From contig NZ_BAWW01000066.1 in the NCBI RefSeq assembly GCF_000875975.1, positions 310,001 through 374,000 on the forward strand: a stretch of DNA of 64,000 nt, in the 5' to 3' direction. This document shows, one piece after another, positions 8,480-17,823 of the stretch. Each line of letters starts with the position of its first letter. Within the stretch, counting starts at the first letter, position 1. The notes beneath the pieces are model-generated. The model saw only the letters and a program-made list of their open reading frames with translations. It had not been told where the DNA came from and did no database searches. The stretch is from Parachlamydia acanthamoebae (lineage in GTDB: Bacteria > Chlamydiota > Chlamydiia > Chlamydiales > Parachlamydiaceae). The position numbers and the translations under genes were made by a program.

Positions 8480-9661
8480 TTAATTGCCTTTCCAAGAAAA
8501 AAAAGGCATTTTTCCTAATATATAGCCAAGCAAAGCACCGCTTAAGTGAGCGGTGTTGGCAATCCCTGGGGATATAGCTGTATGCTGGATCACTTCAAAA
8601 GCAAATGAGATGAGCTGAATCCCTAACATCGTCATAATAAAAAATAAGATAAACCCTAGGGTAGCTCTTTGTACTTGATAACCTTCCCAAGCCGCATGCC
8701 GTTGTCTCACCCAAATAAAGGCGATCATGGCACATAAAATGCCTGAAAAACCCAAAAAATTTGAACCGCTCATCAAATACTGAGCTGTGTTGGAAAATAC
8801 ACCTGTCAACAAAATAAACAAAATGTATTTGCCTTTTCCAATGCGTTGTTCAATTTGCTTCCCAATTACGATCAGCCAAATCATATTAAAAAACAGATGG
8901 AATAGATCACTGTGGAGAAGCGCGGGTGTAAATACTCTCCAAATTTCCCCTTGCTTGATTTTTTCAAACATCGGTGCTTTGAACTCCCAGGAAGTATCGG
9001 GATGCTGAAAATGGAGCACAATTTGATCGTACACCCCTTCCCAATAGGGTGTTTGGGAAAATTCTTGCAAAAGGGCTTTTGCCTCGGGTGGTGCAGTTGT
9101 CGGATTTTGCAATTTCTCCAAACCAAACTTTTCAACAAACTGATCGAGAAGCTCAAAAGCCCTTGGATAGTCATAGAGCAGTACTTTTTTGATGGGTGAC
9201 AGCGAAACTGGGTAAGGGATATTTGTTGCAGGAGTCTCGAATTCAGGCGTCGTAAACTGACTGACGAAGAAAATTAAAATGCAGGTTAGTAAAAAATAAA
9301 GTGTAACACGCCCCATTGGCTGAGAACTCGCGGAAGGATTTCCTTTTTGACGGTGAAAATAGGATGGTGTTTCCTCTTCAGGGGAAAGTAGTTCCTCTGC
9401 TGGAATGAGCTCCGCGTCTCCCTCACTTTTCTTAAACATCTGATCGTTAGGATTTCGAGAAAATGCGTCTAGCCACCCTTGCACTTTTTCAACATCTTCT
9501 TCATTGATAATCCAGATGTCACTTGTCATTAGCCCATAATCGGGGCTTCCCCAATCCTTATTGACATTTTGTTCAAGCTGATATTCAACTCTCTGGTTTG
9601 TCAAAAAGAGCGCAAAATCCTGAGCAAGATTAGGGTCATTAAATGTATGAATTAACCGCAT
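8480..9661 (-). CDS. Rhomboid-family intramembrane serine protease (GlpG-like)
   Basis: About 393 residues. The first 90 residues form a cytoplasmic domain of the GlpG type (MRLIHTFNDPNLAQDFALFL). One membrane segment follows near residue 125-145, then a long periplasmic stretch and the six-helix rhomboid core. Catalytic Ser is in FLGFSGILCAM (about residue 303) and catalytic His in NTAHLSGALLG (about 370); the loop motif FHLFFNM is also present. Such enzymes cut single-pass membrane proteins within the bilayer. The longest frame starts at TTG 9700, but ATG at 9661 has AAAGGA six bases upstream and begins with the family N-terminus. The heptose adenylyltransferase gene ends 10 bases upstream, so the two are probably cotranscribed. 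Confidence 0.9.
   Translation of the reverse strand: MRLIHTFNDPNLAQDFALFLTNQRVEYQLEQNVNKDWGSPDYGLMTSDIWIINEEDVEKVQGWLDAFSRNPNDQMFKKSEGDAELIPAEELLSPEEETPSYFHRQKGNPSASSQPMGRVTLYFLLTCILIFFVSQFTTPEFETPATNIPYPVSLSPIKKVLLYDYPRAFELLDQFVEKFGLEKLQNPTTAPPEAKALLQEFSQTPYWEGVYDQIVLHFQHPDTSWEFKAPMFEKIKQGEIWRVFTPALLHSDLFHLFFNMIWLIVIGKQIEQRIGKGKYILFILLTGVFSNTAQYLMSGSNFLGFSGILCAMIAFIWVRQRHAAWEGYQVQRATLGFILFFIMTMLGIQLISFAFEVIQHTAISPGIANTAHLSGALLGYILGKMPFFSWKGN
8485..8513 (+). terminator. Terminator between convergent genes
   Basis: Stem TGCCTTT (8485-8491) with AAAGGCA (8502-8508), a 10-base loop and five T residues, six bases after the plus-strand stop. It overlaps the last codons of the convergent rhomboid gene. 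Confidence 0.6.
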
Positions 9662-9671
9662 GTCTATTCCT

Positions 9672-10169
9672 TTAGTGAATCGCAGCAACTTTTTGCACAA
9701 TCTGCGATGTAGACAGTCCTGGTACTAAGTCCACAATATGTATCCGTCCACCGTGCGCTTTAACAATGTCCGCTTCGATGCAGTTTAGTCCATACTCCGA
9801 GCCATTTACATGAACATCAGGTTTGATTTTTGAAAGAATACTGCGGGGATCTGTTTCATCAAACCACGTGACAGCATATACAAATTCTAAAGCAGCCATC
9901 ATCTCTATTCGATACTCGAGTGAGATAATTGGTCGCAAAGGATTTTTATATGCCTGGATCGAACGGTCGGTATTTAACGCGACAATTAAACAATCCCCAA
10001 CCTGTGAAGCTTCAAATAAAATTTGAAGATGGCCGGCATGCAAAAGATCAAAAGATCCATTCAACGTTGCGATCGTTTTCCCGGCTTGCCGAATACCTGC
10101 CACAAAACTCTCTATTTGATCAGGTGGGCAAACTTTTTTTTCGCACGCTTTTTTCCAAGTCTTTTCCAT
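9672..10169 (-). CDS. rfaE2: D-glycero-beta-D-manno-heptose 1-phosphate adenylyltransferase (RfaE2/HldE C-terminal type)
   Basis: A 165-residue nucleotidyltransferase with the cytidylyltransferase-fold signature NGSFDLLHAGHL (HxGH motif at about residue 44) and the second motif GLSTSQIVQKV near the end. This matches the adenylyltransferase half of HldE, which makes ADP-heptose for the lipopolysaccharide core; the kinase half is absent, as in organisms with separate HldA/RfaE1. The ATG at 10169 has GAGG six bases upstream. It lies 9 bases after the lon stop and 10 bases before the rhomboid start, so lon-rfaE2-rhomboid form a likely transcription unit. Glycerol-3-phosphate cytidylyltransferase is an alternative, but the C-terminal motif favours the heptose enzyme. 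Confidence 0.8.
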   Translation of the reverse strand: MEKTWKKACEKKVCPPDQIESFVAGIRQAGKTIATLNGSFDLLHAGHLQILFEASQVGDCLIVALNTDRSIQAYKNPLRPIISLEYRIEMMAALEFVYAVTWFDETDPRSILSKIKPDVHVNGSEYGLNCIEADIVKAHGGRIHIVDLVPGLSTSQIVQKVAAIH

Positions 10170-10178
10170 GCAAGCCTC

Positions 10179-12671
10179 TTATCGCCGTCTTTGGGGAAAA
10201 GCGATCTGAAAGACCTCGTCATAGTGCTCAACAAAATAAACCGTCAAACCTTTTTTGATATAATCCGGCAATTCTGCATAATCACGCATATTGTCTTTTG
10301 GGAAGATCAACGTTTTTAAACCTGAGCGACGAGATGCCACTAGCTTTTCTTTCACGCCTCCAATTCCCAAAATCCGCCCAGTCAAGGTCAGCTCGCCAGT
10401 CATGCCCAAATCATCTAAAACAGGTGTATTTGTCAAAAGGGATAACAAGGCTGTTACCATGGTAATCCCAGCAGAAGGGCCATCTTTTGGCGTTGCGCCT
10501 TCTGGAATATGAATATGCACCTGGGATTTTTCAAAGAAAGTATATTCTGGTGCATACTTATGCACAGAACTATGCAAATAGCTCCAAGCAATTTCGGAAG
10601 ATTCCTTCATCACCTGACCAGCCTGCCCAGTCAGTTTCATTTCCGTTTTTTCAGAAGCGACCTTAATCGCTTCAATGTAAAGAGTTGCGCCTCCAAGAGC
10701 GGTCCAAGCCAAGCCCATACACACACCAACAGGCGTACGCTCATAAAAACGATCGGAAACAAACACAGGTTTCCCCAGGTATTCCGATAAAGAATCAGCG
10801 CTGATACGGTGCATCTTTTCACGCGCTGTCGGTTGCTTAGACGATTTCTTCTTCTTCGTGTTTACCTCTGCTTGCTCTTCTCGCACAATCTTGACAGCCA
10901 GCTTTCTCAAAATCTTTTTCAGATTGTTTTCGAGGCTTCTCACGCCTGATTCTCGCGCATAACCATTGATAATAGCACGTAAAGCATCATTTGTAAAAGA
11001 CACTTGAGATGCTTTTAGACCCATCGCTTTACGGTTGCGTGGAATTAAGTATTTTTTCGCAATCTCAATTTTTTCCTGCATGATATAGCCAGACAATCGC
11101 AAGATATCCATCCGATCTTTTAAAGGCTCAGGAATCGTATCTAAAACGTTCGCTGTCACAATAAAAAGAATGTCGGAGAGATTGCAGCGCACATCGAGGT
11201 AGTGATCCAAAAACTCACAGTTTTGTTCGGGATCGAGCACTTCTAGCAAAGCCGAAGCAGGATCTCCTTGATAGCTGCTCCCCATTTTATCTACTTCATC
11301 CAACATAATCACTGGATTTGTGGTCTGGCAAAACTTCAATGCTTGAATGAGCTTACCTGGCATAGCCCCAATGTAGGTTCTACGATGCCCTTTCACTTCT
11401 GCCTCATCGCGCATACCCCCGACCGAAAAACGATAGAATTTTCGGTTCAAAGAACGAGCAATACTTTTCCCAATACTTGTTTTACCAACTCCTGGAGGAC
11501 CTACTAAGCAAATGATACTGCCCTTTACCCCACCAGAAAGTTTGCCAACACCAATGAATTCCAAAATACGTTCTTTGATATCTTCTAGACCATAATGGTC
11601 TTTAGCTAGAATTTTTTCAGCTTCTTGTAAATCATGTCGCTCTTCGGAATGGATGCCCCAAGGGATAATGGTCAACCAGTCTAAATAACCACGACAAACC
11701 GCATACTCTGCAGATTGAGGTTCAAGAGCGCTAAGTTTGTCCATTTCTTCTTTAATGACTTGCAAAACATCTGCAGGAACATTGCGACTTTTAAGGCGTG
11801 TTTCAAACTTCTCTCGATCTAAAGACTTATCATCACGCTCAATCCCCAATTCCTTTTTAATGGTTTTGAGTTGTTCACGCAGGAAGAAATCTTTCTGGCT
11901 TTTTGAGATGGTCGCTTCAATTTTTTGATTAATATTATTCTGTAAAATGCTTAAATCTAATTCTTTTTTTAACAAGATCAACGCTTTATCAATGCGTCGA
12001 CCGGGATCGAAAGTCTCTAAAACATCTTGCAGTTCTTCTCTTGAAGCTGTCGTTAAGGCAACTGCAAAGTCCGCCAATTTTCCAGGCTCTGTAAAATCGG
12101 AATGCCCCAGAAAAATTTGCAGTTCCTCCTTAAAAAGAGGATTGAGTTTGAGGAGTTCTTTAATTGTGGAAATGATGCTAATGGCATAGGCTTTTAGCTC
12201 ATTAGTCAAAATAGGACTATCCTCAATATAGGCAACTTTTGCTTTTAGATGAAAAGACTCATCTAATAAAGGCTCTTCGAATTTGATCCTTTTTTCCATA
12301 TTTAGAATCACCTGAGCACTTCCTTGCTCCATGGGGATAATTCTAAGAATACGTGCCATTACACCAACTTGATACAGTTCATCAAAATTGACTTTATAAA
12401 TATCGGAATCTTCGAATTTTGTCAGAAAAAGAGCGACACATTTATGATCAGATTTTGCAATTTGCTTTAAAATTTCATAAAATGGACCTGGTTCAATGAC
12501 AATAGGAGCTGCCATTCCAGGAAAAAATGGGCGGCGTAGTAAGGGAAATACATAAAGATCATTCGGTAAAGCAGATCCTTGCTTGATATCTTTCGGTGCT
12601 TTGTCTATGGATTCTAACAAAGCATTTTCAAATTCAACATCTAGCGGGTTATTTTCATTCTCTGGAATCAA
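10179..12671 (-). CDS. lon: ATP-dependent protease Lon
   Basis: Full-length LonA, 830 residues. The N-terminal substrate-binding domain (PLLRRPFFPGM onwards) is followed by the AAA+ module with Walker A GPPGVGKTS near residue 392 and Walker B VIMLDEVDKMG, and by the protease domain with catalytic Ser in PKDGPSAGIT (about 730) and Lys in GGVKEKLVASRRS (about 775). It degrades misfolded and regulatory proteins in the cytosol. A lysine/serine-rich insert lies near residue 610. The upstream gap 12672-13057 holds divergent promoters and a hairpin. Position beside rnz/xerC and tsaB matches, from memory, CT344. Confidence 0.96.
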   Translation of the reverse strand: MIPENENNPLDVEFENALLESIDKAPKDIKQGSALPNDLYVFPLLRRPFFPGMAAPIVIEPGPFYEILKQIAKSDHKCVALFLTKFEDSDIYKVNFDELYQVGVMARILRIIPMEQGSAQVILNMEKRIKFEEPLLDESFHLKAKVAYIEDSPILTNELKAYAISIISTIKELLKLNPLFKEELQIFLGHSDFTEPGKLADFAVALTTASREELQDVLETFDPGRRIDKALILLKKELDLSILQNNINQKIEATISKSQKDFFLREQLKTIKKELGIERDDKSLDREKFETRLKSRNVPADVLQVIKEEMDKLSALEPQSAEYAVCRGYLDWLTIIPWGIHSEERHDLQEAEKILAKDHYGLEDIKERILEFIGVGKLSGGVKGSIICLVGPPGVGKTSIGKSIARSLNRKFYRFSVGGMRDEAEVKGHRRTYIGAMPGKLIQALKFCQTTNPVIMLDEVDKMGSSYQGDPASALLEVLDPEQNCEFLDHYLDVRCNLSDILFIVTANVLDTIPEPLKDRMDILRLSGYIMQEKIEIAKKYLIPRNRKAMGLKASQVSFTNDALRAIINGYARESGVRSLENNLKKILRKLAVKIVREEQAEVNTKKKKSSKQPTAREKMHRISADSLSEYLGKPVFVSDRFYERTPVGVCMGLAWTALGGATLYIEAIKVASEKTEMKLTGQAGQVMKESSEIAWSYLHSSVHKYAPEYTFFEKSQVHIHIPEGATPKDGPSAGITMVTALLSLLTNTPVLDDLGMTGELTLTGRILGIGGVKEKLVASRRSGLKTLIFPKDNMRDYAELPDYIKKGLTVYFVEHYDEVFQIAFPQRRR

Positions 12672-12851
12672 ATTATGCCTCAGTTTTTTTATTTTATGTG
12701 TCCTTCACAAACTGTCCTAAATGCGTCTTTCGACCCTGGTTGTTAGCTAAGCCACTCAAATTGAGATTAAAACAAGTCAAAAGAGGTGATTTTAATCGTT
12801 TTGAACAAATTTTTCAATCCTCAAGGTTAGCTATTCCAGATTCCTCAATTT

Positions 12852-12876
12852 TTTGATCTCTTTTTTTGAGATCAAA
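12852..12876. other. Hairpin in the lon leader region
   Basis: TTTGATCTC (12852-12860) and GAGATCAAA (12868-12876) form a perfect 9-bp inverted repeat with a seven-T loop. No T-run follows on either strand, so it is unlikely to be a terminator. It lies between the possible lon -10 element and the lon start, so it would be in the lon leader and could be an operator or RNA structure. It does not match the CIRCE (HrcA) element. Confidence 0.4.
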
Positions 12877-12900
12877 TAGTAAATGATGTGTCATGTTTTA

Positions 12901-12906
12901 ATTATA
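12901..12906 (-). promoter_or_regulatory. Possible lon -10 element
   Basis: On the minus strand the sequence reads GGTATAAT, a perfect TATAAT hexamer about 230 bases upstream of the lon ATG. No good -35 hexamer is found at the right distance, so this is tentative. It lies back-to-back with the strong plus-strand promoter at 12922-12949. Confidence 0.3.
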
Positions 12907-12921
12907 CCAAATAAAGATTCT

Positions 12922-12949
12922 TTGACCGTTAAACATTTTTCCCTATAAT
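12922..12949 (+). promoter_or_regulatory. Strong housekeeping-type promoter for the 13058-dgt-tsaB unit
   Basis: TTGACC (12922-12927), a 16-base spacer and a perfect TATAAT (12944-12949) form a near-consensus sigma-66/sigma-70 promoter. Transcription would start near 12956, giving a leader of about 100 bases before the ATG at 13058. Confidence 0.7.
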
Positions 12950-13057
12950 CATTGGCCAAAGACTTCCTATAGTTCTTTTTTTCTCGTTTTCGACTTCCAT
13001 TTCCATGAAAACGAAAATCCGATATGCTAAGATCAATTGAAAAGGACAGCGGCGTAT

Positions 13058-15352
13058 ATGACATCTAAACTATCGATCTCAAGTTATTTACATTTAATTC
13101 CTTGTGCTAGAACAGAAACTTTCATCAACAAGCATGGCACTCGTTACGAAAAAAAACTTAGCAGCCTCAGCATTGCTTGGGATCATACTCGCTTATTTTT
13201 CTACCGCCTAACAATTTTTGCATTTAAAACCCATAAATGGCCCAATGTTAAGTGGGTATCAGAAGCTGTAATCGGGGATCTAAAAAAAATTTCTAAGGGG
13301 TTTAAAAGCGAATTTGAAAACGAACACCCAAAACTACCGGCCTGCTATTCATTAGAAAAGATAGACTCGATCAAAAGAGTTTTTAAACGTTTACAAACCG
13401 TCGGAGCTGCCCAAGAAAATCTCAATAAAATCAATAAAGCACTTAGAAAAATTAAAGCAAACGTCAATCATATTAACACACCATTCGAACCATCTCCTCC
13501 TCCTTCCCCCACACCATCCCCAACTTTACTGCGTGATGATCAACCCTTACGTTTTCCTATAAAAAAGGGCATAGCTTTAGATGTGTTGACGCCTGGAATT
13601 AGGAAAGAATATGGTGAGCGCATTCGTCATGAACTAGAAAAAAACCCTAGAGATAAGCGTTTTTTTCTTGAAGCAGATAAGCGCTTTGATGACAGTTGGC
13701 AGCGTGCATTAACTAAAACTCCAGATTTGCACCAGGAATTTCAATCTCAATTCGATCCCTTTTCAGAGATTTGCCTCATTGAAGTAGAGGACCAACCTTT
13801 GATCAAAGCCTCTCTTTACCAATTTCAAAATGCCATTCAGGTTGTCAAGAAACACTTCCCTCATCTGACCTCTTTAGCTTATAACAATGTTCAACGCATA
13901 AAAGTGGCGCGCCTTATCCAAATTATTTTAATCGGTAAGGATCATCTCCCTGAATCCGAGCTCTGTTTTACATTAAGTGAATTGTATCAAGACAAAGAAC
14001 AATTTAAAGAAAGTGAAGAACATCATATTCCCCTTCAGTCGACCCTACTCGATTTGCAATTCAAGCGGACTTCTGGAAGTCGACCTGGTAAAGATACATG
14101 GCTTCAATTTCGAGAGAACCTCGTTACAGGCATTAAATTATTTACACAAGATTTTCTTGAACGTTCTGAAGGTTTTGTAGTGGAGATCCAACATGAGCGT
14201 CTGGCATTGGACGATACCCTATTTGACAAAATTCGAAATCTCTATGAGCAATATTTATATGAGAATCCAGAAGAGACGATCCAAATCATCAAAAATATCG
14301 ATAAAAACATAACCCTTAGAAATATTTTAAACTTCTTCCCACAAACAGGTCTCTCTGCAAATTTTCTTGATGAGATTTTAGATGAACTCATCACAAAGTA
14401 CAGGGATTCAGAGGACCAAAAAAGAAATCTCGTCTGTGAACGACTCATCCAATTAAAAGAAAATACACGTTTTTCTCCTGATATGATGAAGAAAATCGCC
14501 GATGCCTCTGGGCATTCTGAAGAGCTTATCGAACCTTTGATGCGGATTAAATTCATCGAACTCATGTTAATTCTCAATCAATCTATTTCTTTTTATCCCT
14601 ACGAACAAATCAATAACACGTGCCAAAAAGCCTCTCAAGACATTCCCGGTGGTGTAACTTCGCGAGCAAGATCTATCAAATTCTTGTTTGAAAAAAATTT
14701 AACAGATTTTGAAACACACATTCGATATCCCGTCAAAATGAATAGCTGTTCTCCAGAAAATGCGTTTGCTAATGATCTTGACTTTGCTGAAATGAGTGCT
14801 GTGCTGAAATATGCATCTTCGAACCTTGCTGTGATAGGTTGCTCTTATATGAAATTTGGGTGGATTGCCCCCTTAAGTGCATGGGCAAAATTGGCAGAGC
14901 AAATTGAGCCTAATATTCATAAAATGCAACCTCTTTACCTTGAAGAGAAGCATGCGGAGAATCTCGATACTTTGCTCGAAAACCTATCTGTGATCACCGA
15001 AATCAAAGACGGACAAGATATTCAAGAAAATAACGAAAAAAAGTTTGAAATGATCAAGTTAACCGGATGGTTTGGTCATAAAAAAGATCCGAATCCTCAA
15101 AATTTAGAGGCGCTCAACCTCTTTTTCGACGATCTTTTTGAATCATTTAAAACCTATAAAGATATCTGCAAAAGAGCAGATAACGAGAAAAAAGCCTTTA
15201 AGCTTTTTGAAAAAGTTCTCCCTAAAGGGCTTGAAGGACTTTCTATCCTTCAAAAAACGTATGGCGAGAAAGAAGGACATATAAGACTTAAAGAAATCCA
15301 TGAACGCGTTCAAAAAGAATATCAAAACCTTATTACCCCCTCAGTAGCCTAA
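13058..15352 (+). CDS. Lineage-specific hypothetical protein, 764 residues
   Basis: Large soluble-looking protein of unknown family. I choose ATG 13058, eleven bases after AAAAGGA, over the longer TTG frame at 13037. An N-terminal region of about 145 residues is separated by a proline/serine linker (PSPPPSPTPSPT) from a long, mostly alpha-helical remainder. It has no signal peptide, clear membrane segment or catalytic motif that I recognise. Its stop overlaps the dgt start by one base (TAATG), so it is translated in coupling with dgt and shares the promoter at 12922-12949 with dgt and tsaB. The gene sits where conserved chlamydial core genes adjoin, so it may be an insertion into that operon. 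A structural or host-directed role is only a guess. Confidence 0.75.
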   Translation: MTSKLSISSYLHLIPCARTETFINKHGTRYEKKLSSLSIAWDHTRLFFYRLTIFAFKTHKWPNVKWVSEAVIGDLKKISKGFKSEFENEHPKLPACYSLEKIDSIKRVFKRLQTVGAAQENLNKINKALRKIKANVNHINTPFEPSPPPSPTPSPTLLRDDQPLRFPIKKGIALDVLTPGIRKEYGERIRHELEKNPRDKRFFLEADKRFDDSWQRALTKTPDLHQEFQSQFDPFSEICLIEVEDQPLIKASLYQFQNAIQVVKKHFPHLTSLAYNNVQRIKVARLIQIILIGKDHLPESELCFTLSELYQDKEQFKESEEHHIPLQSTLLDLQFKRTSGSRPGKDTWLQFRENLVTGIKLFTQDFLERSEGFVVEIQHERLALDDTLFDKIRNLYEQYLYENPEETIQIIKNIDKNITLRNILNFFPQTGLSANFLDEILDELITKYRDSEDQKRNLVCERLIQLKENTRFSPDMMKKIADASGHSEELIEPLMRIKFIELMLILNQSISFYPYEQINNTCQKASQDIPGGVTSRARSIKFLFEKNLTDFETHIRYPVKMNSCSPENAFANDLDFAEMSAVLKYASSNLAVIGCSYMKFGWIAPLSAWAKLAEQIEPNIHKMQPLYLEEKHAENLDTLLENLSVITEIKDGQDIQENNEKKFEMIKLTGWFGHKKDPNPQNLEALNLFFDDLFESFKTYKDICKRADNEKKAFKLFEKVLPKGLEGLSILQKTYGEKEGHIRLKEIHERVQKEYQNLITPSVA

Positions 15353-16518
15353 TGCATACATTAAAAAAGCAGCCCACTCTGGATTTGACTGAAGGAGATT
15401 TTTTTGCGGTTCATCGCCATTTTGTTGAAGAGAGCGAAACACATTATTTACATGCACACGCAGCCTTTTCCAAAAACCATAGCCGCTATTTTGGCCCTCA
15501 GCAAGACCATCGGCTTCCTTACAAACGTGATGTCGATCGCATTGTGCATTCTAAGGCCTATGCACGCTATGTGGACAAAACTCAAGTTGTCTATCTTGTA
15601 AAAAATGATCACATCACCCACCGCAGTCTGCACGTCCAACTTGTTAGCAACTTTGCGCGTGGCATCGCAGAGATTCTGCGTCTTAATCTCGATTTAGTTG
15701 AAGCCATTGCCCTGGGTCATGATGTTGGTCACCCCCCTTTTGGACATGAAGGTGAGCGATACCTTTCCACACTTGCACAAGAATATGGGTTACCCGCTTT
15801 TGCTCATCCCTGGCAATCTTGTCACTTGTTTACACATATCGAACCCCTCAATCTAGGCTTAAATGTCTATGATGGCTTTCTTTGCCATGATGGTGGAATG
15901 CAAGGACATATTCTCAAGCCTAAATTTGGGAAAACCTGGGATGATCACTTTAATGAAAGAGATTTAAAATTAAAGGATCCTGATTTCAATATTATTCCAG
16001 GCACAATGGAAGGATGCCTAGTTAAACTTTGCGACACGATTAGCTATTTAGGACGGGATATTGAAGACGCTATCCATTTAAAAATTTTAGATCGCGAAAT
16101 GGTCCCCCAAACAATCCTAGGAACGTCAAATGGAGAAATCCTCTCCTATGTAGCTCGAGACATGATCAAAAACAGCTACGGGAAAGATTATATCGCCATT
16201 TCTGAAGAAGTTTTGGATGCTTTAAAAATCCTCCGAAAATTCAATTTTAAGCATATCTACGTCCACCCCTTGCTAAAAGTTGAATCTAAAAAGGTACAGC
16301 GAAGTTACCGAATCTTGCTAGAAACCCTGTTGAAAGATCATCAAACAAATGGAGAAAATAGCCATCTGTGGACGCATTTTCTTCATAACAAAACGGATAG
16401 CTATCGTTCGCAAACTTCTGAAATCCAGCAATTATTCGACTACATTTCTGGAATGACAGATAATTATTTCGTACGTACGCTACAACAACTTATTGTCCCC
16501 ATGCCCATAGAATTGTAA
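15352..16518 (+). CDS. dgt: dGTPase-like deoxynucleotide triphosphohydrolase (HD domain)
   Basis: 388 residues. It carries the HD-domain metal site of the Dgt family: His in HVQLVSNFARGIA, the paired His-Asp in ALGHDVGHPPFGHEGE, and a downstream Asp in LCDTISYLGRDIEDA. These enzymes hydrolyse dNTPs to deoxynucleoside and triphosphate, and influence dNTP pools and DNA fidelity. The ATG overlaps the previous stop (TAATG), and tsaB starts two bases after the dgt stop, so the three genes form one operon. Confidence 0.88.
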   Translation: MHTLKKQPTLDLTEGDFFAVHRHFVEESETHYLHAHAAFSKNHSRYFGPQQDHRLPYKRDVDRIVHSKAYARYVDKTQVVYLVKNDHITHRSLHVQLVSNFARGIAEILRLNLDLVEAIALGHDVGHPPFGHEGERYLSTLAQEYGLPAFAHPWQSCHLFTHIEPLNLGLNVYDGFLCHDGGMQGHILKPKFGKTWDDHFNERDLKLKDPDFNIIPGTMEGCLVKLCDTISYLGRDIEDAIHLKILDREMVPQTILGTSNGEILSYVARDMIKNSYGKDYIAISEEVLDALKILRKFNFKHIYVHPLLKVESKKVQRSYRILLETLLKDHQTNGENSHLWTHFLHNKTDSYRSQTSEIQQLFDYISGMTDNYFVRTLQQLIVPMPIEL

Positions 16519-16520
16519 CC

Positions 16521-17195
16521 ATGAACTATTCTCTTTTAATTGAAACAAGTACTGAGCGGGGTTTAATTGCAATTTTTGCAGACACCGCCGTTGTCTATCA
16601 ACAAGCTTTTCCTTTTGGACATAGCAGTTCCTCCTACCTGCTTCCTGCCATTCAAGAAGGATTATCCTTCTTGAAAATAGGCCCTCATGATCTTACTAAA
16701 ATCATTTGTGGTGCCGGTCCTGGTTCCTATACAGGCCTGAGAATGGGAGTCATGAGTGCCAAAATGCTCTCTTATTCCTTAAAAATCCCCTTAGTGGGTG
16801 TTTCCAGTTTAAAAAGCTGGATTCCGACAAGAGATTGCCACTTTTCAGCACTAATTGACGCCCGCATTGGGGGCGTTTATATTCAATCGGGGGAGCTCAA
16901 TCAGGGAAAAATTTCTTTTGAAAGCAAACCTAAACTTTGCCTTTTAGCCGATTTAGCACAAGAAATTGAAAAAAGTGAGGTGTTAATTTCACCCAATTTA
17001 TCGATTTTGCAATCTAAAATCCTTCAAGCCTATCCTTCGCTACAGAAAGAATGGGTTGAAGCAGCTCCCTCTCCACAAGCTTTATATGAAGCGGCTCAAG
17101 AAGAGATTCAAATGGGTCATGTTTCATCGGAGGGAGACATTGAGATTCTGTACTTGAGAAAAACACAAGCTGAAATTGAGAAAGAAAAAAAATAG
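16521..17195 (+). CDS. tsaB: tRNA threonylcarbamoyladenosine biosynthesis protein TsaB
   Basis: 224 residues. It opens with the ASKHA-fold phrase YSLLIETSTERGLIAIF and has the family hallmark CGAGPGSYTGLRMG near residue 65-78, matching TsaB (YeaZ). TsaB partners TsaD and TsaE in forming t6A37 on ANN-decoding tRNAs. It lies two bases after dgt. From memory this corresponds to CT343, annotated gcp, next to lon in C. trachomatis; here it is separated from lon by the 764-residue gene and dgt. Confidence 0.9.
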   Translation: MNYSLLIETSTERGLIAIFADTAVVYQQAFPFGHSSSSYLLPAIQEGLSFLKIGPHDLTKIICGAGPGSYTGLRMGVMSAKMLSYSLKIPLVGVSSLKSWIPTRDCHFSALIDARIGGVYIQSGELNQGKISFESKPKLCLLADLAQEIEKSEVLISPNLSILQSKILQAYPSLQKEWVEAAPSPQALYEAAQEEIQMGHVSSEGDIEILYLRKTQAEIEKEKK

Positions 17196-17214
17196 AGCCT
17201 GCGGCTTCAGGCTC
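17185..17214 (-). terminator. Terminator for the minus-strand pair, overlapping the tsaB end
   Basis: GAGCCTG (17195-17201) and CAGGCTC (17208-17214) form a perfect 7-bp stem with a six-base loop. Read on the minus strand it is followed by TATTTTTTTT, a good U-tract. On the plus strand only the hairpin is present, so it chiefly serves the 18375-17236 genes. Confidence 0.7.
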
Positions 17215-17235
17215 CTTGAATAATTAAACGATTCT

Positions 17236-17814
17236 TTAGCGGAAAATTTTTGTCATAATCCTACCCACTAACCCAATTAGTCCCTTTTTTTTTGTTTGAA
17301 CTGAGGGAGGGGTCTCTGCCTTCGGGGCGTCGATTGCGTTGACAAATTTGTCCGTATGCTCCATGTATTCTGAGTCCTCAAATGCATCCACTCTAACGTC
17401 ACTATCTACAAAGTAAATCGCCGGTTTTCCATCCACTTCCATTTCCAATAAAAAAGAAGAACCGGTTAATTTTTCCACTTCTCTTTTGTGCACTGTCAAA
17501 CTCACCACTTTTTTTCCTTCTATTTCTAAAAGTCCAAAACAACTTCCTAAATCGGGATCATTTCCAAAAATCTCAATAATTCTATGCCTTTTTTGAGTTT
17601 TTATCTCCTGCGTATCGGCCTTTTCCATTTTTTTGAAAAGCCGATTGGCATGTTTAACGAGAATTCCTTCATACATGGGACGTTTATCCCCGGGATAATA
17701 AGGTTTTTTTCGTGTATAAACAGGAATTTTTCCATTGTATTTTACACATGGTTCAGGAAATTTTTCACAGTCTGACAAATTTCTACTCGGATACCAATAG
17801 GCAGGATAACTCAT
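17236..17814 (-). CDS. Hypothetical protein, paralogue of the upstream gene
   Basis: About 192 residues from ATG 17814, which has AGGTG at a good distance (a GTG at 17823 is less likely). It begins MSYPAYWYPSRN. It shares with the neighbouring 17824-18375 protein the elements VPVYTRKKP / VPVYIKRKL and SLTVHKREVEKL / SLTIHRNKMADI, and both end in a basic tail (KKKGLIGLVGRIMTKIFR here). This suggests an old tandem duplication. No signal peptide; no known domain recognised. It starts 9 bases after the upstream stop. Lineage-specific; function unknown. Confidence 0.65.
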   Translation of the reverse strand: MSYPAYWYPSRNLSDCEKFPEPCVKYNGKIPVYTRKKPYYPGDKRPMYEGILVKHANRLFKKMEKADTQEIKTQKRHRIIEIFGNDPDLGSCFGLLEIEGKKVVSLTVHKREVEKLTGSSFLLEMEVDGKPAIYFVDSDVRVDAFEDSEYMEHTDKFVNAIDAPKAETPPSVQTKKKGLIGLVGRIMTKIFR

Positions 17815-17823
17815 ATTATGCAC

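Noticed and set aside
12596-12856. Plus-strand ORF across the lon start
   Set aside because: It overlaps the lon coding start in antisense and ends before the strong promoter at 12922; no protein-like features.
12852-12876. Hairpin as a CIRCE heat-shock operator for lon
   Set aside because: The arms (TTTGATCTC/GAGATCAAA) do not match the CIRCE arms TTAGCACTC/GAGTGCTAA, and the loop is seven rather than nine bases.
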